Part shown: piece after piece, positions 27,890 through 35,249 of the stretch | Position numbering within the stretch: position 1 is the first letter of the stretch | Layout: each line of letters opens with the position of its first letter | Program-made: the position numbers and the translations under genes | Origin: Turicibacter bilis | GTDB taxonomy: Bacteria; Bacillota_I; Bacilli_A; MOL361; Turicibacteraceae | NCBI RefSeq assembly: GCF_024499055.1 | Contig: NZ_CP071249.1 | Location: 248,001-312,000, forward strand | Direction: 5' to 3' | Length of the DNA stretch: 64,000 nt | The notes under the pieces: generated by a model | The model's database searches: none | Seen by the model: only the letters and a program-made list of their open reading frames with translations | What the model was told of the DNA's origin: nothing

Positions 27890-28388
27890 GGAGCGTTGAG
27901 TAAAGCCTCTATCAACTTCAGACGTTAGTTATTGGATAATTTTTCGCTTAGCTTTCGTTTTCTAACTCCAGGGTTCCAATCCGTACGCCTTGCACTTTTT
28001 TAGGATTCAATCTCGATTCTTAATCATTTAACTTCTTCTAATGGTTGTTCGCGAGTTAATGAAATCGGCGATTGTTCTAATCTTTGAAACTTCAAAGTGA
28101 TTAGCAGTCATACTATATGAGGTACCTGTCGTTTTCATATCGTTTAATACATTTAACTTAAATTTACCAGCGTATGTTTGTTTGTATATCACTTCTTTTT
28201 CCCCCATATCGTTTGTGTTGTCTCACCCATTCCTGAATTTGTTTCGTACTTAGGATTTTATCTTTCTGATCAAGGGAAGTATAACTTGAAGATTATTCTA
28301 AATGTTTGTCCTTTAAATTCTAAGTTATATTTCAATATAAAAATACCCCGTAACATTAGATTTTTAAGTCTAATATTTGGGGTGTACA
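27890..28388 (-). mobile_element. decayed IS3-family insertion sequence (OrfA remnant with one end)
   Basis: Read on the minus strand, the fragments give I-Q-E-W-V-R-Q-H-K-R-Y-G, G-K-F-K-L-N-V-L-N-D-M-K, S-Y-S-M-T-A-N-H-F-E-V-S-K and A-Y-G-L-E-P. This is the double helix-turn-helix layout of IS3/IS150-group OrfA, broken by stops and frameshifts. The element begins near 28388 with TGTACACCCCAAATATTAGA, followed by a hairpin (28346-28382) typical of such ends. No OrfB or second end was found. Confidence 0.7.
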
Positions 28389-28691
28389 TCACATCGGCTT
28401 AGTTTATCAGTTTTTGTCAATGACGAAGTTCTTTTTAATTCTATAATCTTAATAAGACTTGGTTTTTAGTGTTTTTCTCAAATAAGTTATTGTTTTTTAT
28501 GAATAAAGAAACGACAAGACTAACGGTGAGGCAGTATGAGAGTGTAAAAATAATATTCAATCCATTGAAAGATGTGAGTAAATCTTTAATATTATTAACA
28601 AATATAGGTGATTTATGTAAAATGTGAGATAGATATGTTAAAATAAGAGTAAAGCTAAACGAATAGTAATCATGAATCATGGGGGAATTCG

Positions 28692-28934
28692 ATGATTGAA
28701 CTTTTAATATTACTCGTAATAATAGTGGTTGTTATATTTTCGATTTTTTGTTGTGGTTGTATAATTGGTTTAACTCAATTTTTGCTTAAGGTCACAGCTT
28801 TAACAAAGGTTGCTTGTGCCTTTATGTTGTGTACCATAGCCATCATTCTCTTTTTAATGATCGGTTACCTTATTCGGATGATGGTTAGTTTGGTGACATA
28901 TTTGATTGAATCATCTAAACGTTTTAATTTTTAA
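28692..28934 (+). CDS. small two-TM membrane protein
   Basis: An 80-residue, strongly hydrophobic protein with helices at about 2-30 and 38-70 and a short basic tail; C-C-G-C lies in the first helix. GGGGG lies just before the ATG, and a terminator follows at 28936. No family was recognised. The size would suit a membrane peptide or holin-like protein, but no partner genes support that. Confidence 0.55.
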   Translation: MIELLILLVIIVVVIFSIFCCGCIIGLTQFLLKVTALTKVACAFMLCTIAIILFLMIGYLIRMMVSLVTYLIESSKRFNF

Positions 28935-28935
28935 C

Positions 28936-28957
28936 GTCGCTTGAGCGACTTTTTTTG
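28936..28957 (+). terminator. rho-independent terminator
   Basis: GTCGC/GCGAC stem followed by seven T, two bases after the stop codon. Confidence 0.8.
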
Positions 28958-29016
28958 TTTTTTAAGGGATATTAAAGATTTTAAACGTAGTAATAGGTGA
29001 GAAAGGGGATGAGAAG

Positions 29017-29351
29017 ATGGAGGAAACAAAGACATTTGTGATTAATGGATTTAAAATAGATATCACATCAATCACACTAACCGATGGGGCAAGAGATGGA
29101 AATGGAAATATCCTTAATGAAGGACAAGTTATCCGTTTAAGGTAAAGTTTAATGAATTTAATCAAGGAGATAATCGCTTACTTGATTTGGGATTAAGTAA
29201 TACAAATGAAAAGAATTCATTATTTTCGGTCTATCAAACGACAGGTTCTCCAAATAGTGAGGGCAAACTATATGAATGGTCTTTAAACTCTAAAGCGACT
29301 GTTTTAAACTTTAAATTTTATCGATTTATTATTGCAATTACTGGTGATTAG
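29017..29351 (+). pseudogene. small gene broken by a one-base frameshift
   Basis: The frame starts at ATG 29017 and runs 42 codons to a TAA at 29143. The next frame (from 29133) continues without a stop to TAG 29351 and reads as natural protein (P-F-K-V-K-F-N-E-F-N-Q-G-D-N-R). Restoring one C in the CC at 29133-29134 (ATCCG to ATCCCG) would give one protein of about 111 residues. It is either a recent mutation or a sequencing error. The ribosome site is weak (GGGGATGAGAAG). No homology was recognised; the beta-rich, soluble character suggests a DUF4352-like secreted domain only vaguely. Confidence 0.55.
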
Positions 29352-29430
29352 AAATTTTTCATAGAATAACTATCATAAAAATTCATATAATCTAGCAAGC
29401 AATCCGTGAGAAAATGGGGAGGGAGCTAGA

Positions 29431-30477
29431 TTGAAGCAACGAAAGAAGTATCTCGTCATTGGTTTAATAACTAGTATCTTCATCTTTTTTGTAATCCCGA
29501 TGACGAGTAGTGTGATTATCTATGAAAAGCAGTTTGGTAGTCGTAATGAAACACCTCAGCATTTAAAATATGAGGTGTTTGATTTTGAAAATTTAGAGCA
29601 AATTCCAGCATACTTTAAGTCAAATCATAATCAGTTATTGGCTGGATATGTGTATACCAATCCAGAAGTCGTCCACCCGAATGGAGTGATTATTGTTGCT
29701 CATGGATTAGGAGCGGGACATAATACATATTTACCTGAAATTTATTATATGACTCAAAATGGTTATACTGTTTTTGCTTATGATGGGACAGGGAATGATG
29801 AGAGTGAAGGAAAAAGTATTGTTGGACTTCCACAGGCGGTGATTGATTTAGATTATGCAATTAATTACGTAAAAGATGATGAACAATTTGATGGCTTACC
29901 TATCATGCTTTACGGTCATAGTATGGGTGGTTATGCCGTAATAGCTGTATTAAATCATCATTCAGATATTACAGCAGTTGTTGAACGGTCTGGTTTTTAT
30001 GAATCGACAGACATTATTGATGAGCTTGGAGGTCAAATGTTTGGTTCAGTCTTTCATCTATTAAAACCTTATTTTAGGTTGTATGAACAGCTTAAATTTG
30101 GGGAGTATGCGAGTTTAAATGGCTTAGAAGTTTTAGCTAATACGAATGTTAATGTCATGTTTATGCATAGTAAAGATGATGAGGTAATTAGTTATGATCA
30201 ATCTTTTTCTAAGTATGAAGCCTTATTTGGAACGAGAGGCAATTTTAAATTTATTAGTTATCAAAATCGAGGACACGATGTTGTGGTGGATGAAAGGTTA
30301 AATCAAACGCTACGCACGCAAATAGAGGAAGAGTATGGTTCCTACCACGCAATGCCTAAAGAAACTCGTCAGATGTATGATGAAATCTTATATGAGTTAG
30401 AAAAGCGACTGGATTTATCGGTCATGCAACAAATCATCGATTTTTATAATCAATGGATCGTCAAAGAGTATGAATAA
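29431..30477 (+). CDS. membrane-anchored alpha/beta hydrolase (S33 aminopeptidase-like)
   Basis: 348 residues starting at TTG after GGGGAGGGAG. An N-terminal hydrophobic anchor (about 8-30) precedes the hydrolase fold. It has the oxyanion segment V-A-H-G-L-G-A-G, the nucleophile elbow Y-G-H-S-M-G-G-Y, the acid in S-K-D-D-E-V-I and the catalytic His in N-R-G-H-D-V. It resembles the serine aminopeptidase/lysophospholipase group. The natural substrate is unknown. Monocistronic. Confidence 0.88.
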   Translation: MKQRKKYLVIGLITSIFIFFVIPMTSSVIIYEKQFGSRNETPQHLKYEVFDFENLEQIPAYFKSNHNQLLAGYVYTNPEVVHPNGVIIVAHGLGAGHNTYLPEIYYMTQNGYTVFAYDGTGNDESEGKSIVGLPQAVIDLDYAINYVKDDEQFDGLPIMLYGHSMGGYAVIAVLNHHSDITAVVERSGFYESTDIIDELGGQMFGSVFHLLKPYFRLYEQLKFGEYASLNGLEVLANTNVNVMFMHSKDDEVISYDQSFSKYEALFGTRGNFKFISYQNRGHDVVVDERLNQTLRTQIEEEYGSYHAMPKETRQMYDEILYELEKRLDLSVMQQIIDFYNQWIVKEYE

Positions 30478-30609
30478 GAAATGATCATTAAAAGGGATTA
30501 TTTTAATGTCGTCTTCATTGATGTCACATCAAATGTTATTAGCAATTAGTTTCATTCGTTGTCTTAAGTCTGAGATTTAGTTAATAAGAGTAAAATTTAA
30601 ATCGAAGTA

Positions 30610-30642
30610 AAAAGACTGTATCAAATGCGATACAGTCTTTTG
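30610..30642. terminator. bidirectional terminator
   Basis: AAAAGACTGTATC/GATACAGTCTTTT stem between the convergent hydrolase and DUF445 genes. Confidence 0.88.
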
Positions 30643-30643
30643 T

Positions 30644-31246
30644 TTATAAATACATTAAAATAACTCCTTGAACAAGTCCAATCAGGCCTCCTAGACAAAA
30701 GCCTAGCCATTCAATATGTCGAAGTTCTTTTTTGGCCACTTTTAATATGATTTGTTCAAGTTCTTTTAAATCTAGAGCATTAATATTTTTTTCAACCAAT
30801 TGCTCGATATTTAAGCGGGTTTGAACGATATCTTTAATATTAACAATGACTTCATTTAATCCTTGGTCGACTTCTTCATCTATCATCTGATCAATCGGTC
30901 CTTGAATCATCGCCTTAAATGGAAAGGGAACGATCGACATTTTTTCATCAATTACAGTTTTGATTTTTCGTTTGACGTAGCCTTTAATCTCTCTTAGGTC
31001 TTCATCAGTTACGGTTTCATCAATCAATTCCTCAACGGAAAGTAATTCGTGAGCAACGACCTCTCCAATCGTTTTAGCAAGTTCTGCGCGACGCTTTGGT
31101 ATTAAACCAATGAGAACAAATGGGGTAAATGGGATTTTAATAGGATTAAGGGGACGGAATAAAAGCTTAATAGCAAAAATATTTGTAATCCATCCAATTA
31201 AGGCCCCTACAATTGTCAAAATAAGGATGGTCATCATGTGATTCAT
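30644..31246 (-). CDS. DUF445-family membrane protein
   Basis: A 200-residue protein with an N-terminal helix, then G-W-I-T-N-I-F-A-I-K-L-L-F-R-P and G-L-I-P-K-R-R-A-E-L-A. These are the hallmark motifs of DUF445 (YheB/YjiN-like) proteins. A long helical middle and a C-terminal helix follow. It is shorter than typical members. The start is the ATG after AGGAGGAAG. Biological role unknown. Confidence 0.85.
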   Translation of the reverse strand: MNHMMTILILTIVGALIGWITNIFAIKLLFRPLNPIKIPFTPFVLIGLIPKRRAELAKTIGEVVAHELLSVEELIDETVTDEDLREIKGYVKRKIKTVIDEKMSIVPFPFKAMIQGPIDQMIDEEVDQGLNEVIVNIKDIVQTRLNIEQLVEKNINALDLKELEQIILKVAKKELRHIEWLGFCLGGLIGLVQGVILMYL

Positions 31247-31478
31247 GTAGCTTCCTCCTAAACAAAAATATCTTTCATTTTAACATAAGACTATGTAAAA
31301 AGTAAAATAGCTTGTTTGAATAGATAAGCTGTCTGATGCTGAATGGTGATGTTTTTATACGGTAAAATAGACTATAAAATGTAAAAATTTCTAATGAAAC
31401 GCAGGAAGGTGTTGAATCAGTTTTTGAACCGGTTTATAATACAAGCAGAGTCATTAGGAGAAAGAAGGGCAGATACAC

Positions 31479-31763
31479 TTGACATTGTATGATTGGTTAA
31501 TGCTCACATCAATTGCATGTTTAATTGTCATCACTTTTTCAGGCACTTTTTTACTAAATCGTGCGCGAAAAAATATTGATCAGCAAACACTTGAAATTAA
31601 ACGTAGTACGGAGCAGTTAAAAGCAATACCTGAGTCAGTAACTTGGGAGATGCATTCAAAGCTGAATGAAATGAAAGATCGTCTAAAACTTAGTTGGCGC
31701 ATTTTTATGTTTGTTAGACGTCAAAGAAAGAAACGAAAATTAAAAAAGAGGATGATGAGTTAA
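31479..31763 (+). CDS. small single-TM protein upstream of ytxH (DUF948-like)
   Basis: A 94-residue protein with one membrane helix (about 6-26), a charged helical stretch and a very basic tail (R-R-Q-R-K-K-R-K-L-K-K-R). It starts at TTG 31479; a second TTG at 31485 is possible. The stop overlaps the next ATG by one base. In Bacilli, ytxH genes are often preceded by a DUF948 (YtxG) gene, and the position and topology fit, though the sequence match is weak. Confidence 0.6.
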   Translation: MTLYDWLMLTSIACLIVITFSGTFLLNRARKNIDQQTLEIKRSTEQLKAIPESVTWEMHSKLNEMKDRLKLSWRIFMFVRRQRKKRKLKKRMMS

Positions 31764-32176
31764 TGAAAAAACGTTATATTTTCGCACTAGGAGCTTTAGT
31801 TGGAGGGGCGGCTGCTTTATTTTTAGCACCTAAATCAGGGAAAGAATTACAAGCCGATTTATTAGAAAAAGTGGAAGATTTACAAGATAAAATTAAAGAT
31901 TTTGATCAAGAGGCGTTTAAGACAACTTGTAAAGAACAGCTAGAAGAAATTAAAACATCGATTACTAATTTTGATTTCTCAGAATCGATTCAAATCATTG
32001 AAGAAAAATTTAAAGCATTAAATGAACGAGTAGCAAATTTAAAAGTCGTGATTGAAGAACATCAAACTGAAATAATGCCACCATTAGCTTTAGCTGATGA
32101 ATTAGAAGATGAAAAAATGCTTGAGACATTACAAACATTAGAAGACTTAGAAGAAGTTGAAGAATTAGAAAAATAG
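31763..32176 (+). CDS. YtxH-domain protein
   Basis: 137 residues. The N-terminus, G-A-L-V-G-G-A-A-A-L-F-L-A-P-K-S-G-K-E-L, is the defining YtxH motif: a glycine-rich membrane helix followed by APKSGKE. A long acidic coiled coil follows. YtxH proteins are envelope-associated and stress-related in bacilli; the exact role is unclear. The start codon overlaps the upstream stop codon (TAATG). Confidence 0.88.
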   Translation: MKKRYIFALGALVGGAAALFLAPKSGKELQADLLEKVEDLQDKIKDFDQEAFKTTCKEQLEEIKTSITNFDFSESIQIIEEKFKALNERVANLKVVIEEHQTEIMPPLALADELEDEKMLETLQTLEDLEEVEELEK

Positions 32177-32325
32177 GTTGTTTGTCAACTCGTATGAGTA
32201 AAGAATTTTTATAAATGTAATTGAGAGGAGTTTAACTGCTTTTTGAGCGGTTTGATTCCTTTTATTTTTTTTGTCCGAAAGAAGAGGAGTGAGAATCTCA
32301 CCTACACCACATAGTATAGAATAAA

Positions 32326-32354
32326 AAAAACCTTCAATATGAAGGTTTTTTTAT
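32326..32354. terminator. bidirectional terminator
   Basis: AAAACCTTC/GAAGGTTTT stem with flanking A- and T-runs, between convergent ytxH and dedA. Confidence 0.88.
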
Positions 32355-32845
32355 GAATAAAGAGCGGTTAAATATCCAATGAATAGCGTAATAAAATTCC
32401 ATACTGTAATTCCAGCAGCAGAATAAATGAGATAAGTTTTAAATGGAATTTGGAAAACTCCAGACATGAGTGAGATAAAGACGCGAACAGTAGGGATAAT
32501 TCGTCCAGTAAAGCACATCATGGCTCCATAACGTTCGCTTAATTCGCTAGCTTTATCTAGTCCTCGTTTGGCTAAAGGAAACTTTTGATAAAAGTAGTTA
32601 TACATTGAACGACCGAATTTTCGAGCCACGATATAATATAGGAGACAACCGCTAATACTCCCAAGAAGCGTCATGACCAAAATAAATAAAAAGCTAAATG
32701 GGCTCTGTTCGATAAAAAAACCGATTGCCGGCAAAATGATGTAAGAAGGAATCCCAGTTAAGTTTAAGGCTTCTAAAAACATAATGACAAAAACGAGCAG
32801 TGGCCCATATTGGTCTAAATAATTCAAAATATCAGATGATAGCAT
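32351..32845 (-). CDS. DedA-family membrane protein
   Basis: A 164-residue multi-helix protein with motifs of the DedA/SNARE-associated family: E-A-L-N-L-T-G-I-P-S-Y near the N-terminus and G-R-I-I-P-T-V-R-V-F-I-S-L-M-S-G-V. These are undecaprenyl-phosphate or phospholipid translocases (DedA/UptA type) needed for envelope recycling and pH or antimicrobial tolerance. GAGGAA precedes the start. Slightly short for the family. Confidence 0.88.
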   Translation of the reverse strand: MLSSDILNYLDQYGPLLVFVIMFLEALNLTGIPSYIILPAIGFFIEQSPFSFLFILVMTLLGSISGCLLYYIVARKFGRSMYNYFYQKFPLAKRGLDKASELSERYGAMMCFTGRIIPTVRVFISLMSGVFQIPFKTYLIYSAAGITVWNFITLFIGYLTALYS

Positions 32846-33128
32846 GATTCATTCCTCTACTTATAAGTTTTAAATTCATTATAGCATAAATTAAGTGAGG
32901 AAGCATCTTAACATTTTCTCTGAACTTATGTCAGTAAAGATAAGTTTGTACAGCTTAAAAAATTTTAGGACCTGCAAGTGAGGATACAGTGTCTTCGAAT
33001 ATAGTCCGCTTTAGTATTAAAGCAAATCACTAACTAGAACTGATTTAGAAATATACAATACATTTCTGTTTCTATATAGTGGTTGAATCACTTGAACTGA
33101 AAATACACTTTAAAGGGGAGTATTTAAA

Positions 33129-33191
33129 TTGACAGACAATTTAATTTAAGTTAATATATTCCCATAAGAGAATATTCTCGAATTGGAATAT
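33129..33191 (+). promoter_or_regulatory. ars operon promoter and ArsR operator
   Basis: TTGACA (33129-33134), a 17-base spacer and TAATAT (33152-33157) form a near-consensus promoter. Downstream lies a nested palindrome: GAGAATATTCTC (33168-33179) flanked by ATATTCC (33156-33162) and GGAATAT (33185-33191). An ArsR dimer bound here would cover the -10 and start site and block transcription until thiol-binding metalloids release it. Confidence 0.85.
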
Positions 33192-33203
33192 AAGGAGGTA
33201 ACT

Positions 33204-33503
33204 ATGACCTATGTTGATGTTTTAAAAGCATTAGCAGATGAAAAAAGACTTCAGATCATGTGCTTATTAATGCAAGGAACAAAATGTGTCTGTGAAATTG
33301 AACCGGCTTTAGAGATTTCTCAGTCTTCCACATCAAAGCACCTTATCAAGCTAAAGCAAGCAGGTCTAATTCAATCAACGAAGCGAGGACAGTGGGTCCA
33401 TTATTATATACCAGAAAATGTATTTATCCGCTATCCGTTTGTTGCACAATTAATTCAAGAAGTAAGTGAGCAATCTGCTCATCATAAGGAAAGAATGGAG
33501 TAG
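33204..33503 (+). CDS. arsR: ArsR-family metalloid-responsive repressor
   Basis: The 99-residue winged-helix protein starts at ATG 33204 after AAGGAGG. The metal-binding helix carries C-V-C-E-I, the classic As(III)/Sb(III) site of ArsR, followed by the recognition helix S-Q-S-S-T-S-K-H-L. The operator lies at its own promoter. It is the first gene of a four-gene operon; arsC starts six bases after its stop. Confidence 0.93.
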   Translation: MTYVDVLKALADEKRLQIMCLLMQGTKCVCEIEPALEISQSSTSKHLIKLKQAGLIQSTKRGQWVHYYIPENVFIRYPFVAQLIQEVSEQSAHHKERME

Positions 33504-33508
33504 TTAAA

Positions 33509-33907
33509 ATGAAAAAAGTAGCATTTGTTTGTGTTCATAATTCATGCCGTTCACAAATGGCAGAAGCGTTTGGAAAAGTATTAGGTTTAAATGTCTTCGA
33601 GTCTTATTCTGCAGGAACAGAAGAACGTGATTGTATTAATCCAGATGCCGTTCGCATGATGAAAGAAATTGGGATTGATATGACTTTAACACAGCGTCCC
33701 AAGTTATTAAGCGAAATTCCATCAGTAGATATTGTAATTACTATGGGATGTAATGTAAAGTGTCCTCATTTACCATGTACACATCGAGAGGATTGGGGAC
33801 TTGAAGATCCAAGTGGAAAAAGTGATGAAATCTTTCGTCAGACACGCGATGTGATTAAAGAAAAGATGGAGGATTTAGTCGAGCGTATTCGAAGAAACGA
33901 GTTGTAA
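33509..33907 (+). CDS. arsC: arsenate reductase / low-molecular-weight tyrosine-phosphatase family
   Basis: 132 residues with the P-loop C-V-H-N-S-C-R-S at residues 8-15 and the conserved E-D-P-S-G-K. Extra cysteines in G-C-N-V-K-C-P-H-L-P-C could form the redox relay used by thioredoxin-coupled ArsC enzymes. It reduces As(V) to As(III). The operon setting behind arsR supports this over a protein phosphatase role. Confidence 0.9.
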   Translation: MKKVAFVCVHNSCRSQMAEAFGKVLGLNVFESYSAGTEERDCINPDAVRMMKEIGIDMTLTQRPKLLSEIPSVDIVITMGCNVKCPHLPCTHREDWGLEDPSGKSDEIFRQTRDVIKEKMEDLVERIRRNEL

Positions 33908-33920
33908 AAGAGGTGTGGCT

Positions 33921-35249
33921 ATGAAGAAAATTGATTTAACGCAAGGAAAAGTCGTTTCTGTCTTAGTAGCCTTGGCTTTACCTATTATGGCGAGCTCAGT
34001 GTTACAACTCACATATAATCTGATAGATATGCTTTTAGTTGGACGATTAGGAAGTGATGCCGTTGCAAGTATTGGAACATCAAGTTTTTTAATTGGAGTA
34101 GCTAATGCCATTCAAGCGTGTATTGTGATTAGTACTGGGATTTTAGTTTCGCATGCTATTGGACGAAAAGATGAAGAAGAACAATCAAAGTATTTAAGTA
34201 CGGGTTTTCGTCTTAATTTATTATTTGGATTGTTTTTTGCTCTGTTTGTTATTTGGATAGGAAAGCCGTTTATTTCGTTTTTAAATGTTCAAAATGAATG
34301 GGTTGAGTTACAAGGCTATGCCTATTTAGTCGTCAGTTCACCAATGTTAATCTTTTCATTTTTTAATTTTTGGTATACGCGTGTTTTTAATAGTTTTGGA
34401 CAAAATAAAATGGCATTAAAAATTAGTGCCATTGGGGTTGTTTTAAATATCATGTTAGATCCACTCTTTATTTATACCTTCAAATTAGGTGTTTTAGGAG
34501 CGGGGTTAGCCACATTAATCGCTAATGTGGTCATGACACTTTATTTTTATATCAAATCAAAACAGTTGTTCCAGCTAGATTTAACCGCTAAATATGGAAT
34601 TTCAACGTATCTGAAAATGATTCGACTTGGACTTCCGATGTCTTCTCAACGACTGTTATTTACTCTGGTTAGTATCCTCTTAGCGAAAATGATTACGTCG
34701 TTTGGCACAGAGGCTATTGCGGCACAAAAAATAGGCTTACAAATTGAATCAATCACGTATATGGTGATTGGTGGACTAAATGGTGCGATTGCGAGTTTTG
34801 TTGGACAAAACTATGGTGCAAAGAATTTTAATCGGATTAAAGAAGGGGTACGCGTGGCAATCATCATAGGATTGCTTTACGCGCTCTTAACGACTGTTTT
34901 ATTTTTAGTGTTTCCTAAGTCGTTGGCTCGATGTTTTGTGACGGATAGACAAACGATTGAAATTACTGCTAATTATCTGCGAATTGTTGGCTTAACTCAA
35001 GTCTTTATGGCAATTGAAATTATTTTTAATGGAGCCTTTGTGGGATTAGGAATGCCTAAAATTCCCGCTACGATTAGTATTGTTTTTACAGCAGCACGAA
35101 TTCCAATGGCCTGGCTATTTACTCACTGGATGGGTGTGAATGGAATTTGGCTGAGTATTAGTGTGAGTATGGTATTAAAAGGTATTTTAGCAGGTTATGT
35201 TTATCATAAAAAAGGAAAGGAGGGAATCATGGATGTTGCTGCAATTTAA
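33921..35249 (+). CDS. MATE-family efflux transporter
   Basis: A 442-residue protein with 12 hydrophobic helices. It has M-A-S-S-V-L-Q-L-T-Y-N-L-I-D near the N-terminus and the second-half equivalents (G-L-P-M-S-S-Q-R-L-L, G-Q-N-Y-G-A). MATE proteins export organic cations or conjugates using Na+ or H+. The start is ATG 33921 after AGAGGTG. The end overlaps the gshF start by 17 bases, so both are translationally coupled within the arsR operon. It takes the place usually held by ArsB/Acr3, suggesting export of metalloid-thiol conjugates or drugs (inference). Confidence 0.9.
   Translation: MKKIDLTQGKVVSVLVALALPIMASSVLQLTYNLIDMLLVGRLGSDAVASIGTSSFLIGVANAIQACIVISTGILVSHAIGRKDEEEQSKYLSTGFRLNLLFGLFFALFVIWIGKPFISFLNVQNEWVELQGYAYLVVSSPMLIFSFFNFWYTRVFNSFGQNKMALKISAIGVVLNIMLDPLFIYTFKLGVLGAGLATLIANVVMTLYFYIKSKQLFQLDLTAKYGISTYLKMIRLGLPMSSQRLLFTLVSILLAKMITSFGTEAIAAQKIGLQIESITYMVIGGLNGAIASFVGQNYGAKNFNRIKEGVRVAIIIGLLYALLTTVLFLVFPKSLARCFVTDRQTIEITANYLRIVGLTQVFMAIEIIFNGAFVGLGMPKIPATISIVFTAARIPMAWLFTHWMGVNGIWLSISVSMVLKGILAGYVYHKKGKEGIMDVAAI

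Noticed and set aside
28178..28402. 74-codon + strand ORF
   Set aside because: It is the antisense of the decayed IS3 OrfA and its terminal hairpin.
28441..28680. 79-codon minus-strand hydrophobic ORF
   Set aside because: No ribosome site and it occupies the promoter region of the well-supported + strand small membrane gene at 28692.
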